Origin: Pseudarthrobacter sulfonivorans
GTDB lineage: Bacteria > Actinomycetota > Actinomycetes > Actinomycetales > Micrococcaceae
Length of the DNA stretch: 64,000 nucleotides
NCBI RefSeq assembly: GCF_014712225.1
Contig: NZ_JACXBW010000007.1
Location: 1-64,000, forward strand
Direction: 5' to 3'
Under the pieces are notes generated by a model that saw only the letters and a list, made by a program, of their open reading frames with translations, searched no databases and was not told the DNA's origin. A program made the position numbers and the translations under genes. Positions 17,150 through 26,300 of this stretch are shown here, piece by piece (within the stretch, counting starts at the first letter, position 1; every line of letters begins with the position of its first letter).

Positions 17150-18099
17150 GTGCTGACCGCTGACATATTGGAATCGCGAATTGAAGCGGTGAAGACCATG
17201 CGAGCCGAAGCCCGGGCCAACCAAGCCCAACAAGAACAAATCAACCAAGGAACCATCGATGTTTCCCTGCGCGCTGCCCCAGAGCCCGCTATGCGTTCCG
17301 TCCCGGTCGATCAGATCATGCTGGCCGTGGACGGGGTGCGGCGCTACGTCGTCTCGCATCTGTCGCGCATTGGCCGGGCGTGCGACGTGGACGATGTTAT
17401 GCAGGACATCCGCGTGGCCGTCTGGGATGGAGTGATGCGAGGTCATTACCGGCAGCTACTTGGAATACCGTTCGGCGCGTGGGTCCAAGGTGTGTGCGCG
17501 AACGTGTGCGCGGCGCACATCCGCCGGGAGATGACCCACCAGACGTTACCCCTGCTCCTGGACCCAGAGGCTGATCGTTGTCCGTCGCTCGACGCTGTGA
17601 CGCTGCTTGGTTTGGACCGTGGGGCTGATCGAAGTGCCGAGAAGTTTGTCGACCAGCAGTGGGCACGCACCATTATCGAACTACCCGGGAGAGCGTGCCC
17701 AGCGGAGTGTGGGAACTTGCCGTGGACAGTCTCACCGGGCCGCGGCGGTACGGCCCGCCGTCGCCGCAGGACCGTCGGCGGTGGCACGCGGCGACGGTGG
17801 TCCGCCAGACGGCGAGGACTGTTCAAAGCGCGCTGGAGGTTGACCATGCCAGCGTCCGGAACATCCGGGACGTCTGCGAGCATGCAGCAGAGTGCTTGCC
17901 TACGCCGGTTCTCCGCCGCGCGGCGGCAATGATTGTTCGTCCAGACGTCCGGGGACCGGAGCGAACCAGGGCCGTGGCGGCACTTGCCGCCGAGCTTGGC
18001 GTCACGGAGCGCTATGTGGCCGTCCAGATCGGCTTCGCCCGGCGGCTGTATCAAACCTCGTGGAGGATTCTCCGGGCAGGAATGCGTTCCGCTCGCTGA
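17150..18099 (+). pseudogene. Frameshifted sigma-70-like protein gene
   Basis: Frame one (from GTG 17150) gives an N-terminal coiled segment and a region-2-like domain: SHLSRIGRACDVDDVMQDIRV and then FGAWVQGVCANVCAAHIRR. Frame two (17659-18099) gives the C-terminal part (VPSGVWELAVDSLTGPRRYG, later ALAAELGVTERYVAVQIGFA, a region-4-like helix-turn-helix). Restoring one C in the CCCGGG at about 17687 joins them into about 316 residues. Whether the one-base loss is real or a homopolymer sequencing error cannot be told. In related elements such genes sit before conjugation genes and are thought to be transcriptional activators. Confidence 0.6.
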
Positions 18100-18152
18100 G
18101 TCATGTCCTTACCGGCCGTTCAAAACATGAACGGGACGTGGAAGGTGGAAAG

Positions 18153-18875
18153 TTGTTCTCGCTTCGAAATGGACCGGCGAGCCTGGGTCGACGCCGGCGA
18201 TGGTGGCTTCTGGCAATCGTCATGTTCGGCGTCGCCGTGGCGTTGTGGACTCTTACACGGCCACTGGTGGGGCCCGCGGTAGAGCCGGTTGCGCCGCCGT
18301 CGAACGGCCCGGCCGGGGATAGCCCGGTTCCGACGCCCCCGGGCCCGCAAAGGGAAACCCCGACGGCGGCTCCGGCCATTTCGGGGCCCGTTGCGGATGG
18401 TGCCCCGCGCACCACCGACTTCCGGCAGCTCGCTTCCGCAGCAGCGATGGCGATCTATTCGTGGGACACCCGATCGGCGTCGTACTCGGAGGTTTACTCC
18501 CGGGTCCGCAGCTGGTGGCACGTGCTGCCGGACGGCTCCAATCCACTGGCGGTGCTTGTGCAGGAGTTCGAAGCGACAGGCGTCAACGCCGGATCCTATG
18601 CGACGTTGACCAGCCAACAGGCAAACAGGACGGCCACCGTCCAGTCCCTGATGTGCGACGGCGAGCTGGCCAAAGTACGCGAGCAGCCCTCTCCCTGGGT
18701 GGGGCTGCATGTGTGCACTGTCTCTCTTCAGGTTCTTGAGCAGTCGACGGCAACCCGGAACTCGTACACGGCCCCTGTCAGCGTGATGGTGAACTGCCCG
18801 CCCGCCTCCACGGCACCGCCGGATCGCTGCGCCATGGTCGCCTTCTACGCTTCGCCAAGCAGGATCGTGTACTGA
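18153..18875 (+). CDS. TcpC/VirB8-like conjugal transfer protein
   Basis: A protein of about 240 residues with a short basic cytoplasmic tail (GRRRRWW), one membrane helix (about residues 17-36), a proline-rich linker and a C-terminal domain rich in beta structure. This is the layout of TcpC/VirB8-like proteins that scaffold type IV secretion systems of Gram-positive elements. TTG at 18153 is preferred because GGAAGGTGGAAAG lies directly upstream; GTG 18138 is possible. The stop overlaps the next start (TGATG), which pairs it with the cell-wall hydrolase, as in many conjugative elements. Confidence 0.65.
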   Translation: MFSLRNGPASLGRRRRWWLLAIVMFGVAVALWTLTRPLVGPAVEPVAPPSNGPAGDSPVPTPPGPQRETPTAAPAISGPVADGAPRTTDFRQLASAAAMAIYSWDTRSASYSEVYSRVRSWWHVLPDGSNPLAVLVQEFEATGVNAGSYATLTSQQANRTATVQSLMCDGELAKVREQPSPWVGLHVCTVSLQVLEQSTATRNSYTAPVSVMVNCPPASTAPPDRCAMVAFYASPSRIVY

Positions 18876-19987
18876 TGCCCGCTGCCGTAGTGCTCGCGGG
18901 GCTTGCTAAGCGTCGCGCTATTTGGCGGGCAGTGGTGGCAGCGGTCTCAGCGCTGTTCCTGGCGGGTGCGTTTGCGTTCTGCTCAGCGGTGGCGGTGCTC
19001 GGGGCAAGTTCAGAGAAACCCGCAACTATCTGCTCGTCCGCGAGCCTGAGTGGCCCGCCAGTCGGCAGTGCCCCAGCTATGAGTGTCCGCGCTGGCAGCC
19101 CGCCTTCCGTGAATCTGACCGCCCGACAAGCGGCCGTGGCGGAGGACTATATTTCGATCGGAAAGCAGTTGGGAGTACCTCGGGATGGCCAGGTCATCGC
19201 GATCATGATGGCTCTCCAAGAATCCAGTCTGAGGGTCCTAGCCAACGCGAATGTGCCCGCGTCGTTGAGCTACGCGCACGACGGTGTCGGCAGCGACCAC
19301 GATTCTCTGGGCAGTGCTCAGCAGCGACCGGCAGCCGGATGGGGGACCGTTGAGCAACTGATGGACTCCGCCTATAACGTGCGGGCCTTCTACGGCGGCC
19401 CAAGTGGCCCCAACCACGGGAGCCCACGAGGGCTGCTGGCTATCCGTGACTGGCAGTCGATTACCAAGGGCCAAGCCGCCCAAGCGGTCCAAGTGTCCGC
19501 CTTCCCGGAACTGTATGCGCGCTGGGAGGGTGAAGCGACGGCAATCGTTGACGCGCTAGGGAGCGGACTCGCGCCGGTCGCGTGCACTGTGACGCAGGAG
19601 GCTCCGGCAGCGAAAATCGAGCGCGCCGAGCTAAGCCAGATGCGCAGGGACATCCTGAGGTATACCCAAGAAGGCCTCGGCGGAAACTACGTCTGGGGTG
19701 GGACGGCGTTCAAGGCCTGGGATTGCTCCGGCTATGTCCAATGGATCTATTGGCAGGTCGGCATCAACCTTCCTCGAGTGGAGCAGTGGCGCGTCGGTGT
19801 AAGAACTGACAATCCACAGCCAGGAGACCTGGTCGTCCAGAACGCCCAAGGGCCGAACAATTGGGGACACGTTGGCATCTATGCTGGGGACGGCATGATG
19901 TGGAGTGCGCTCAATCCTTCGGTCGGGACGCTGCTACATCCTATAGCTTGGAATTCGGACACGGCGTACTTCGATCTACTGGCCTGA
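18875..19987 (+). CDS. Transglycosylase / NlpC-P60 cell-wall hydrolase of the transfer system
   Basis: A 370-residue exported two-domain enzyme that would open peptidoglycan for the conjugation channel. An N-terminal membrane helix (about residues 18-45) is followed by a lysozyme-like region with ALQESSL holding the likely catalytic glutamate (about residues 105-115). The C-terminal NlpC/P60 endopeptidase has Cys284 (WDCSGYV) and a His near residue 332 (WGHVGIYAG). The same arrangement is found in VirB1-like proteins of Gram-positive conjugative elements. Coupling to the TcpC-like gene supports this role. Confidence 0.85.
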   Translation: MPAAVVLAGLAKRRAIWRAVVAAVSALFLAGAFAFCSAVAVLGASSEKPATICSSASLSGPPVGSAPAMSVRAGSPPSVNLTARQAAVAEDYISIGKQLGVPRDGQVIAIMMALQESSLRVLANANVPASLSYAHDGVGSDHDSLGSAQQRPAAGWGTVEQLMDSAYNVRAFYGGPSGPNHGSPRGLLAIRDWQSITKGQAAQAVQVSAFPELYARWEGEATAIVDALGSGLAPVACTVTQEAPAAKIERAELSQMRRDILRYTQEGLGGNYVWGGTAFKAWDCSGYVQWIYWQVGINLPRVEQWRVGVRTDNPQPGDLVVQNAQGPNNWGHVGIYAGDGMMWSALNPSVGTLLHPIAWNSDTAYFDLLA

Positions 19988-20066
19988 GATTATGCGCCGT
20001 TGGCCTCGCAGGACACACCATATTGGCGGCGGCTTCCTTAGCCAGGACCACCCGCTCCTCCTAAAA

Positions 20067-20094
20067 GGAGGGTACCGGTTGCCCGGTACCCTCC
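20067..20094 (+). terminator. 12-bp perfect hairpin, terminator candidate
   Basis: GGAGGGTACCGG (20067-20078) and CCGGTACCCTCC (20083-20094) are exact complements around a 4-base loop, 80 bases after the transglycosylase stop. No T-run follows, but the stem is long and GC-rich. Confidence 0.5.
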
Positions 20095-20230
20095 GCACTT
20101 CAGCGGACTTAGACCGGGCGGCACATGTGCTGCCCGGTCAGACCCACGATCACTGCCGCCTCTGCGTCAGTGCGGGCATGGTCGGCCAATACAAAGGGTG
20201 CTCTTATGAAGTTCATCAGCATTCGCAGCA

Positions 20231-20257
20231 GTAGATCCCAAGCTTTTTGGGATCTAC
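20231..20257. repeat. 11-bp perfect inverted repeat
   Basis: GTAGATCCCAA (20231-20241) and TTGGGATCTAC (20247-20257) pair perfectly around GCTTT. It is AT-richer than its surroundings. It could be part of an insertion-sequence end or a second terminator. Confidence 0.5.
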
Positions 20258-20453
20258 GCAGATGACTTCCCCAATCCGGGCTATCGCTTTGTCGGTGATG
20301 CTGGTAATCGTTGGAACGCGACCCCGCACTGCCTCCACAAAGGCTTGGTGCCATCCTCCGCTGTTGGCGTGGCCACCGGCCGCTACCTGCTGGAGCCTCA
20401 GCCTCACTCACCATATGCGGAGACCGTCACATCTTATCGCTAACCGAAAATAG

Positions 20454-21028
20454 TACCACCGCCCGGACTGTGCTGGGAGCGGCCGACCACGGAACTCGTC
20501 AGCCCGCAGGCCAAGGGCCTGAGGAAGCACTGAGGATCCTCATGGCCGCCAAACGCTCGATGGACACCCAGCGCACTGGCGCACCCAACGCGCTGCGGAC
20601 ACTCAATCTGGGACCCGAGGCACGCTGACCGCTGCCCAAGTCAGGGCGGTCCAGGGCTGGCGGGCCAGGCAGGGCGACGGCGCAGCCGCCACTGTGGCGC
20701 GGGCCGAGGCACGCGGCGGCTCGCGTCCGCCGTCAGCACCCTCGGCACGGATGTGGAGGCCAACCGTCTGGCCCTCGCCGAGGATGTCCGGCTCATGGCC
20801 CCGGGAGCTCAGGCAACACGCACCGGTACCGGCTCAACCGACACGGAGGCTGGCAACTCAACCGCGCACTGGACGTCGTCGCCCAGACTAGAGCCTCACA
20901 GACCCCGCCACCCGTGCCTACATCGGGCGACGCACCGCAGAAGGCAGGAGCCCAAGTGACATCCGCCGTTGCCTTAAGCGCTGCATCGCTAGGCAGATCT
21001 TCCGTCAACTCCAGACACTCATGGCATG
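20454..21028 (+). pseudogene. Decayed IS110-family transposase
   Basis: Pieces of one transposase are readable in shifting frames. They include ALRILMAAKRSMDTQRTG, LTAAQVRAVQGWRARQGDG, a helical stretch LASAVSTLGTDVEANR, then THRYRLNRHGGWQLNRALD and finally DPATRAYIGRRTAEG with IRRCLKR. This order matches the middle and C-terminal parts of IS110-type transposases. The C-terminal catalytic serine region between the helical stretch and THRYRLNR is deleted, and several stops and shifts are present. The N-terminal RuvC-like part is missing. Confidence 0.75.
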
Positions 21029-21410
21029 ACTTGCCCCATAGAAGGGTCGTCTAGCTGGGGGAAACTCCTACCGAAAGGATTTCAAGCCCGGCATTGACAA
21101 AGAACCAGCGAGCTCTTCCGCAACGAGGGCACCACCTATTTTACTGAGGGCTCGAGACTGATGAAGGCCCACGCCATCGGCCGGCTCGAAGCCCTCGGAA
21201 ACCGAGTTGTAATCCCGCCCTAATCGATGTCTAGAAGGCAGTTCTCGGGAAGGGCCTTCCAAGCAGCTTCACCGTCCCACCCCCGTTCACCTCGTGCCAG
21301 GGCCCGCACCCCTGTTGCCGAGCCCCATGCGTAAGTCTCATCTTCTCTTGACATTTCCTCTTATGCAGTCAAAGTGGACTTTAGGCGCTAAGCCGTAGCG
21401 AGGGGTCCAG
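21029..21410. other. Upstream region of the CHAT-STAND operon
   Basis: About 380 bases without a recognisable gene. It must contain the promoter of the protease operon. A TTGACA at 21348-21353 is the best -35 candidate, but the -10 region 17 bases on (AAAGTG) is poor. Confidence 0.4.
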
Positions 21411-23339
21411 ATGCTGACGGTAGGAATTCTGATCGACGTGGATGACGAAACGCATTACCGTGTTTCGCTGCACGAACAGACCGCCATGGGGTTCACCGAG
21501 GTATCGCAGGCAGTAATCGGCCGGCCACTTCGGCCGCTGCCCGGCGACGGCAGCGACGCATCCGACCTATGCCCACAGCTGATAAATGCTCTTAGCGGGA
21601 TGAACCCAAACGTGGACATCATAAGACGGCTCGGAAAGCACCTATGGTCCCTCGCTTTCGATGGGGCCATCGGCACCGCCTGGGCCGAGCGGCACCCATC
21701 GCGGACCATCCTCGACATCCGTCCGTCCGAGCTGCAGCGACTGCCCTGGGAAGCACTGCAGCTGAATAGCAAGATCATGTTCACCGCATCGGAACTGCTG
21801 TTCGTGCGGGCGCCGATGAGCCTCGCGCCGGTGCCGCTTGTCAATCCACCGCTGCGGGTCCTCGCGGTGGTAGGAGAAAGGGAGCACACTGAAGACAATA
21901 GGCTGCGGTGGAATGAGGAGCTACGTGCCTTGGAAGTTCTCGGAGCCAGACAACCTCATCGGTTCCATGTCGAAGTGCTCGAAGCGCCAAACAAGGCGCA
22001 GCTGCGCGCGGCCTGCGAGGCCCTACAACCACATGTGCTCCATGTCATCGCACACGGAATGGTGATCGGCCGTTCGTCAGGCGTGCGTATCGGACAGCCC
22101 CCTAACTCGTTCATGCTGGATCCAGACACAGTCGAAAACGAGTTGGCCTATGAGTTTCCGCTCGTCATTCTGAACGCGTGCCACACAGGCGAGTCGGCTG
22201 CTTTTGAGGGAACTATGGGGCTGGGGGAAGCATTCCGGGCCAACGGCTCGGCGGCCACCCTCTGCATGCAAGGTGCCATCCACGACACCGCGGCCGCAGA
22301 CTTCAGCCGCGCCTTCTACGACAAGCTTGTCTCAGGCGCCGCGCTCGATACGGCGTGCGTAGCCGGACGACAGGCCATCGCGGAAACTCATAACGGTGCC
22401 GACCGATGGTTGCCGCAACTCGTGCTGCACGCAGCCCCGGGCCCGCTGCTGAGCGCGCCACCGCAGCTGACCTCACCCGACCCGATTGGGGCCATCGACC
22501 GCTCTTCCGAGCGCCGGCAGTTGCTGTTCGCACTGGATCCTGGCGCCAAGACCCCGCTGCGCCGGGCGGCCATCATCCACGGTGACCCAAAGGTCGGAAA
22601 GACGTGGGTGGCGCGCAGCGCTGGCGACCTGCTCCGTTCAGCGGGAGCCGTTCTCCGCTACGTCGACCTGAAGGGCTCAAGCAACCTCGGTTGGTTAGAC
22701 GTTTTGCGGGCTATCCGCGATCCCGCAAGCGGCGGGACGCCGACGGCCCAGCTGCCGCCTGAGTTGTTCGCCACTTTCAACGCATGCGTCAATGCGGTAG
22801 CAGCGGGCAAGCCGCCACCTGAGCATGTGAACGACTACCCCGTCGACGAGTTCGGTGCCATCGGTCCGGTCAGCGAGCGTACGCTGGACCACGTTGGCGT
22901 CCTGTTCCAAGTTTTCTTGGAAGCTTTAATAGCTTCCGCTGGCACCAAACCGCTGATTTTAATCCTTGACCATCTCGAGAAAGTCGACCCTGACGAGCTG
23001 ACCATGTTCATTGTTCCCCAGCTGCTTAGGCCAATCGCGCAGGGCGAAGTCCCTGACGTCTCGGTCATCCTCGTTGCCCGCGCCGCGGCACTGGACCCTC
23101 TCCGTGGGCTGCCGGCCCTGCTGGTTCCGGTCCATCTGCCAACGGCAGACGAGTACTTGCGGTTAGCAGCCGTTTACGGCGACATCTGGTTCGGCATGAA
23201 TACGTTTTCTTCTGACGAGAACAAGAAAAATAAGATCGCCGATTACCTCACTTACGTGGAGGCAGTAAAACCAAAAGAACCTTGGTCGCTCACCCGGCTG
23301 AAGTCTCTGTTCTCAGCCGCCGTTGGCCAGGTCGATTGA
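21411..23339 (+). CDS. CHAT-domain caspase-fold protease fused to a STAND NTPase
   Basis: A 642-residue protein. Residues about 100-345 form a CHAT peptidase: LQRLPWEALQL is the usual lead-in, the catalytic His215 is in HVIAHGM and the nucleophile Cys257 in VILNACHTGES. Both are intact. After a linker (PIGAIDRSSERRQLL) comes a P-loop NTPase with Walker A GDPKVGKT (391-398) and Walker B LILILDHLEK (514-523), the STAND layout. It is shorter than most CHAT-STAND proteins and lacks a repeat sensor of its own; the next gene, two bases on, supplies one. GAGGGG precedes the ATG. CHAT proteases fused to STAND modules are known in bacterial immunity and programmed death. The target here is unknown. 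Confidence 0.85.
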   Translation: MLTVGILIDVDDETHYRVSLHEQTAMGFTEVSQAVIGRPLRPLPGDGSDASDLCPQLINALSGMNPNVDIIRRLGKHLWSLAFDGAIGTAWAERHPSRTILDIRPSELQRLPWEALQLNSKIMFTASELLFVRAPMSLAPVPLVNPPLRVLAVVGEREHTEDNRLRWNEELRALEVLGARQPHRFHVEVLEAPNKAQLRAACEALQPHVLHVIAHGMVIGRSSGVRIGQPPNSFMLDPDTVENELAYEFPLVILNACHTGESAAFEGTMGLGEAFRANGSAATLCMQGAIHDTAAADFSRAFYDKLVSGAALDTACVAGRQAIAETHNGADRWLPQLVLHAAPGPLLSAPPQLTSPDPIGAIDRSSERRQLLFALDPGAKTPLRRAAIIHGDPKVGKTWVARSAGDLLRSAGAVLRYVDLKGSSNLGWLDVLRAIRDPASGGTPTAQLPPELFATFNACVNAVAAGKPPPEHVNDYPVDEFGAIGPVSERTLDHVGVLFQVFLEALIASAGTKPLILILDHLEKVDPDELTMFIVPQLLRPIAQGEVPDVSVILVARAAALDPLRGLPALLVPVHLPTADEYLRLAAVYGDIWFGMNTFSSDENKKNKIADYLTYVEAVKPKEPWSLTRLKSLFSAAVGQVD

Positions 23340-23340
23340 G

Positions 23341-26300
23341 ATGGGCGCGTACTCGCCGGAAGAGATCGTCGCCCGGCTGCAGGCCGGCGAAGATCCCGCC
23401 GCACTGACCGCGACCCTTGTCCCGGCCAACATCCGAGCGGCGCTGCGCTACGCTGCGCCGCTGCGGTGGCTGACCGTGGAGTTGTGGGAGACGTTCGTGA
23501 GGGGGCACGCGCCCACCGTGAGTTTAGACGAACTCCGCGAACGCGACCTCGTTCAGGAGCTGCCAAGGGAGCCGGGCCGGTACGTGATGGACGACGAGAC
23601 TCGGGCGACGTATCTCGCGCAATGGGACCCGGGCGAGCTGCAGAGCTATAGCGCTGGGCTCGCGAAGGCCTTCCCTGACGACGGCCGTGAGCGGCTCTAC
23701 CACCTTCTGTTTGCCGATATGGATGCAGCGGTCCCCTTGTTGGAGGAACTGCTCAAGGCGGCCGAAGCACACTTCGACCTGGTTGCAGCCCGAAACCTGC
23801 TTGATCTGTTTGAACGGCCAGACCGGCGCCAGGTCGTCGATGCGAACATGGCCGCCCTGATCGCGGGATGGCGCGCCCAGATCGATACCCGGGCTGCTTG
23901 GTCGACCGACTACTTCCGGTCAGCGGGCTTTCTAGACCGGACGGTGTACCACAACTTGCTCGAAGAGCTTCTGGCGGGTAAGAAATTTAGGGCGCTGCAG
24001 CTTGTCGCGATGGGCGGCATGGGCAAGACGATGATGATTCGGTCTTTCCTCGCCCGGCGGTGTATCCCTGCCCGGATCTTTGTCGCTAGGATCGACTTCG
24101 ACGAAATCAACCCCGTCATCGCTACGAAGCACCCTTGGTTAATCAGGATTGCCCTCGCTCAGCAGCTCAACGAACAATCACCGGACAGATACTTCGAAAG
24201 CATGCTCACGGACTGGCGGCGCATGCTCCCTGCGCTATACACCGATGTCGGAAGGGAGACCTCGGCTGCTCTCCGCGAGCTGACCACGCTGGGTGAGACC
24301 CTCTGGCCGGCACAGGAAGTCTCCGCTCGCTATGAAGATGCTATGAAACGGCTCGGGCGTGCGGGATCCCCTGTGGTGTTCATGTTCGACACACTCGAGG
24401 TTCCGGTGCTGCGCTCAGACTTGGACGCTAGCTCTTTGGTGGACACGCTCTTAGAGATCTATCGTGGCCCGGGCGACGCTCGCTTACTTCTCGCCGGCCG
24501 GTACGATATCAGTGAGCGAATTGACGGCCATGCCCTCCCGGGAACACTCCACACGGTGCAACTTGAGCCTTTCACTGAAGATGAGGCTCGGACGTATCTG
24601 GCCAAGGTACGCGGCATCGACCGGCCCGAAATCATCGACGCCATTCTGGCCAAGCGTGACTTGATGCCGTTCACGCTCGCACTATACGGCGACCTCGCGT
24701 GTCTGGGGCCTGAGTTGACTGCGGCCGATGTCGAGTCATTCGATGACCCCAAACAGCAATATCTGATCGAGCGTGTCCTCGAACGTATCGACGACAAGGC
24801 TGTGCTCTATGCGCTGCGGTACGGCGTGGTCGCACGACGCTTGGATAAGCGTTTCCTTGAGAAGGTCCTAATGCCGTATATCGAGCAAGCGCTGCTCGGT
24901 AAGCACATCGATGACAATCCGGAACTGGACCCCCATGACCGACTTAGGGCCAGATTCCGAATCGAAGAGGCGTCATCTGGCCCTGCCGATTCGAACGAGC
25001 TGTGGCTGCGATTGGCATCATACGCATCCAACCAGTCTTGGATATCGTCTGTTCAGGACGTAGGCGAGTTTCTAAGCTTCCATCCAAACGTCAGGGAACC
25101 GATGAGGCTCGTGCTGGAGCGTCAGGAAGTGTTGCGGGGCCTGCATGAACGCGCCTTCTTGTACTTCCGGTCCCTGATGGCCGAGCAACCGCATCGCCTC
25201 GTGCAATGGGCCGAAGAGGCGGCCTACCATGTCTTCCAAGCCCGAGGCCCGGGTGGAGAGCAAGGCTGGCACGAGCTGCTAGCAGAGGTTGAGCGTGTGG
25301 CAGGGCCGGCCGCACGCGGCGACCTCGCCGCAGCGCTGACTGCCGACACCGACCTTACCTCGATGCGGACAACGGATGCCGGCCTCGCTATGGACCTCGG
25401 CCAGCAGGCAGGCAGATGGTTTGAAGGCCAACGCGTAATGTCCGCAGAGACGCTTGCTGAGGCACATCTGGAGGTCGCGCTGGCCCTCCTGAGAGCGCCC
25501 GGGTACTTCGCTGACCTGGCTTGGAGCCTCATCGAAGGCCGTCTCTCGACGGTGAAGTCGATGGAGCAGCTCGCGAGCCGGTCGTTGGTCGATCCCCAGC
25601 GACGAGCCGCTGTGCAGCTAGCGCTACACGCCCGAGACGGGAACCGGAATGCGCTCGACTCGGCGCTCGTAGTCCTGGGACAGGCCGAAGACTCGGTCGT
25701 CCTAGAGGCCCTGGAAGGTGTCGTCTTGTCGTACGCGGGCTCGATCGGCACGACTCGTCTGGCCGCACTCGCTCACCGCCCGACCCCGACTCCAGACGTG
25801 GAGGCTCAACTCCGTATGCTGCTCGCCAGCCTGTTTCTCGCAGAAGGAGACGCCACGGCTGCCGAAATTCAGGCATCTCACGCTGCTGCGATCCTCGGGG
25901 AGGACGAGCTGACTGACTTCAGGGTATGGCTGGCTTTGACGCGGGGGGCACCGACCGAGGCTGGTCGGCTGCTTGCCGCGCAGCCAGCATCGATCCGTGT
26001 CGTGGTCCAGCAAGGCCGGGCAGCTTTGCTGGCCCAACAGCCGGAGTCGGCGCTGGAGGCATCACGCCGGCTAACGGTCCTCGGCAACAAGCAATACGGA
26101 AGCACCGTCCAGAGTGAAGCGGCTACAGCCGCAGCGGTCGCCGAACTTCAAGGACGGGTTTCAGCGGCATGGGGAGACACCGATGACGCCGTCCGGTTGC
26201 TCGACGAAGCGGCTTCACGGTGGCGGGATGCCGGTGATTTATTTCGAGAAGCGGACGCTCGCGCGACCACGGCGCGGATCCTGCTCGATGCTGGCCGAGT

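Larger units (their letters stand above)
19988..20453. other. Non-coding stretch with two strong hairpins
   Basis: No convincing gene. It contains two perfect inverted repeats, listed separately, between the end of the left transfer genes and a dead IS110-type transposase. The right half may include the lost 5' end of that insertion sequence, but I could not recognise it. Confidence 0.5.

Noticed and set aside
20454..21028. Relaxase remnant between the transfer genes and the cargo
   Set aside because: The readable pieces match the IS110-type transposase order, not relaxase motifs such as the three-histidine cluster.
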